A DNA stretch of 38,970 bases from RYN-111 sp046723735 (GTDB taxonomy: Bacteria; Actinomycetota; Actinomycetes; Mycobacteriales; SCTD01), in assembly GCA_046723735.1 (NCBI GenBank), contig JBKOVB010000139.1:1-38970 (forward strand), given 5' to 3'. Numbering within the stretch: the first letter of the stretch is position 1; each line of letters starts with the position of its first letter. The notes under the pieces are model-generated. The model did no database searches. It was not told where the DNA came from and saw nothing but the letters and a program-made list of their open reading frames with translations. The translations under genes and the position numbers were made by a program. Shown here piece by piece: positions 37,527 through 38,970 of this stretch.

Positions 37527-38970
37527 GTGAGTTCTTCCCTGCCCACCTTCGCTGCCCTCGGCGTGCCCGCTGCCCTCTGCGCGGTCCTCGCCGAGCAGGG
37601 CATCGAGCACCCTTTCCCCATCCAGGCGGCAACGCTGCCTGACACCCTCGCCGGCAAGGACGTGCTCGGCCGCGGCCGCACCGGCAGCGGCAAGACGCTG
37701 GCCTTCAGCCTGCCGCTCGTCGCCCGGCTCGCCGATGGTCGGCGCACTCCGCGCCAAGCCCGCAGCCTGGTCCTCGTCCCCACGCGTGAGCTCGCCAACC
37801 AGGTGCTCGCCGTGGTGAAGCCCTTCGCCAGCTCCCAGGGGCTCACGACCGCTGTCGTCTTCGGCGGGGTCGGCCAGGGCCCGCAGGTCTCGGCCCTCGC
37901 TCCCGGCGTCGACGTCCTCATCGCCTGCCCCGGCCGGCTGGAGGACCTCATCGGCCAGGGATTCGTCGACCTGTCCGCCGTCGAGATCACGATCCTCGAC
38001 GAGGCCGACCACATGGCCGACCTCGGCTTCCTGCCGGCGGTGAAGCGGCTGCTGGACCGCACTCCCAGGCAGGGCCAGCGGATGCTGTTCTCGGCGACCC
38101 TCGACAACGGTGTCGACGTCCTGGTGAGGCGCTACCTGCAGCACCCGACGACCCACTCCGTCGACCCAGCCGTCGCGCCTGTCAGCACCATGGACCACCA
38201 CGTGTTCGCGGTCAGCGCCGCCGACAAGGCTGATGTGGTGCGTGAGCTCGCGTCGGGGATGGGGCGCAGCGTGCTGTTCCTGCGCACCAAGCACACCGCG
38301 AAGAAGCTCGCGAAGCAGCTCACCGCCGCTGGCGTTCCCGCCGTGGAGCTGCACGGGAACCTCAGCCAGGGCGCCCGCGAGCGCAACCTGAGCGGCTTCA
38401 CCGAGGGCACGACCCGCGTGCTCGTCGCGACCGACATCGCGGCGCGCGGCATCCACGTCGACGACGTGGCGCTGGTCGTCCACGTCGACCCGCCGACCGA
38501 GCACAAGGCGTATCTGCACCGCTCCGGCCGTACGGCGCGCGCTGGTGCCGAGGGTGTCGTCGTCACCCTCGCGCTGCCCGAGCAGGCCCGTGACGTCAAG
38601 GCCATGACCAAGCAGGCCGGTATCACCCCGAGCCACCGCACGGTCCGGCCGGGCGATGCCGCGATCAGAGCCCTCACCGGCCCGGCGGCCGCCTACGTCG
38701 AGCCGTCCGTCGTCGAGGTCGCGCCTGCCCGCCGTACTCGGACCGCCGGAGGGGGAGGGCGAGGGGGCGTAGCCCCTCGGACGACGCAGTCAGCACCGCG
38801 AAAGGCACGGGTCAAGCAGCCCCGCCAGGCCACGGGACATGCGGTCTCGAGCTCCGACGCCCGCGAGGCGACGCGCGCCGCCGCTTCTGCCGGCGCACCC
38901 GCCGCACACGTGCGCAAGGGCCCCCGGCGCGCCGGCGCACCGGCTGGGCCGGCGCGCACCCGCGCCGGCC
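37527..38970 (+). CDS. DEAD-box RNA helicase (3' end outside window)
   Basis: A second DEAD-box helicase, open from GTG 37527 to the right edge (481 codons). Motifs: FPIQAATLPDTLAG (Q motif), GRTGSGKTLAF (Walker A), PTRELANQ, ACPGRLEDL, ILDEADHMADLGF, MLFSATL, VLFLRTKHTAKKLA, LVATDIAARGIHVDDV and HRSGRTARAG. After about residue 405 the chain turns into a basic, Ala/Arg/Gly-rich tail (RTAGGGGRGGVAPR), still open at the window end. It is distinct from the helicase at 1-1473. Unlike most genes here, it appears to have a 5' leader of about 50 nt containing a hairpin. Confidence 0.94.
   Translation, partial: MSSSLPTFAALGVPAALCAVLAEQGIEHPFPIQAATLPDTLAGKDVLGRGRTGSGKTLAFSLPLVARLADGRRTPRQARSLVLVPTRELANQVLAVVKPFASSQGLTTAVVFGGVGQGPQVSALAPGVDVLIACPGRLEDLIGQGFVDLSAVEITILDEADHMADLGFLPAVKRLLDRTPRQGQRMLFSATLDNGVDVLVRRYLQHPTTHSVDPAVAPVSTMDHHVFAVSAADKADVVRELASGMGRSVLFLRTKHTAKKLAKQLTAAGVPAVELHGNLSQGARERNLSGFTEGTTRVLVATDIAARGIHVDDVALVVHVDPPTEHKAYLHRSGRTARAGAEGVVVTLALPEQARDVKAMTKQAGITPSHRTVRPGDAAIRALTGPAAAYVEPSVVEVAPARRTRTAGGGGRGGVAPRTTQSAPRKARVKQPRQATGHAVSSSDAREATRAAASAGAPAAHVRKGPRRAGAPAGPARTRAG

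Noticed and set aside
1..38970. CRISPR array, rRNA, tRNA, transposase, integrase
   Set aside because: No regularly spaced repeats, no cloverleaf or T-loop sequences, no IS or phage genes were found on either strand.

Overview
The window is chromosomal DNA from a high-GC actinobacterium (Actinomycetota). Third codon positions are almost all G or C, GTG starts are common, many starts look leaderless, and the gene set is typical of the phylum: split LigD, Ku, AdnA/AdnB, MoeZ, DUF3107, DUF6158 and a SigE-family sigma factor. The order RhlE-type helicase / ferritin-like / DUF3107 / TetR / MoeZ / alkyltransferase-like / AdnA / AdnB matches, from memory, the Mycobacterium tuberculosis Rv3211-Rv3201c neighbourhood with extra genes inserted. 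I cannot name a family or genus with confidence; Nocardioidaceae or a neighbouring order would fit.

Layout. 1-3523: an outward-facing DEAD-box helicase cut by the window edge, a divergent ferritin-like gene, and a minus-strand operon DUF6158 / acidic microprotein / TetR / DUF3107. 3565-6231: a non-homologous end-joining (NHEJ) set, with ligase and polymerase genes divergent from ku and a terminator wrapped around the ku stop codon. 6301-12543: a conserved unknown, an S51-like amidotransferase-fold protein, a 717-residue coiled-coil protein, MoeZ, a secreted trypsin-like protease, a DNA alkyltransferase-like protein (active Cys replaced by Trp) and a 63-bp nested inverted repeat. 12578-19800: an adenosine-specific kinase/TfoX pair divergent from the overlapping adnA-adnB pair. 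19800-22550: an ATPase and a stretch of small genes with visibly lower GC and a beheaded VOC gene, which looks like an insertion site. 22738-26700: a hypothetical, a GNAT-S4 fusion, an epoxide-hydrolase-like enzyme, a tandem HD-GYP/LuxR regulator and a cupin. 26801-30696: a TMEM175-like channel, a 19-codon upstream ORF, a SigE-family sigma factor and a membrane-anchored signal-peptidase-like protein, joined by consecutive 4-nt overlaps, then an M20 peptidase and a methyltransferase. 30740-38970: an AidB-like acyl-CoA dehydrogenase, a two-repeat septum-formation-type membrane protein, a convergent arylsulfatase-ceramidase operon, and a second DEAD-box helicase running off the right edge.

Themes. 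Much of the window concerns DNA integrity (Ku, LigD ligase and polymerase, AdnAB, the alkyltransferase-like protein and possibly AidB). Two DEAD-box helicases face outward at the two edges. The least ordinary parts are the sigma-factor operon, whose membrane partner has a signal peptidase I fold with the catalytic Lys position occupied by Arg and which contains a coupled 19-codon upstream ORF, and the single-ORF GNAT-S4 fusion. At least ten starts sit 6-8 nt downstream of a TANNNT-like hexamer, so leaderless transcription appears to be the norm here. All identifications are by reading; no database search was run.
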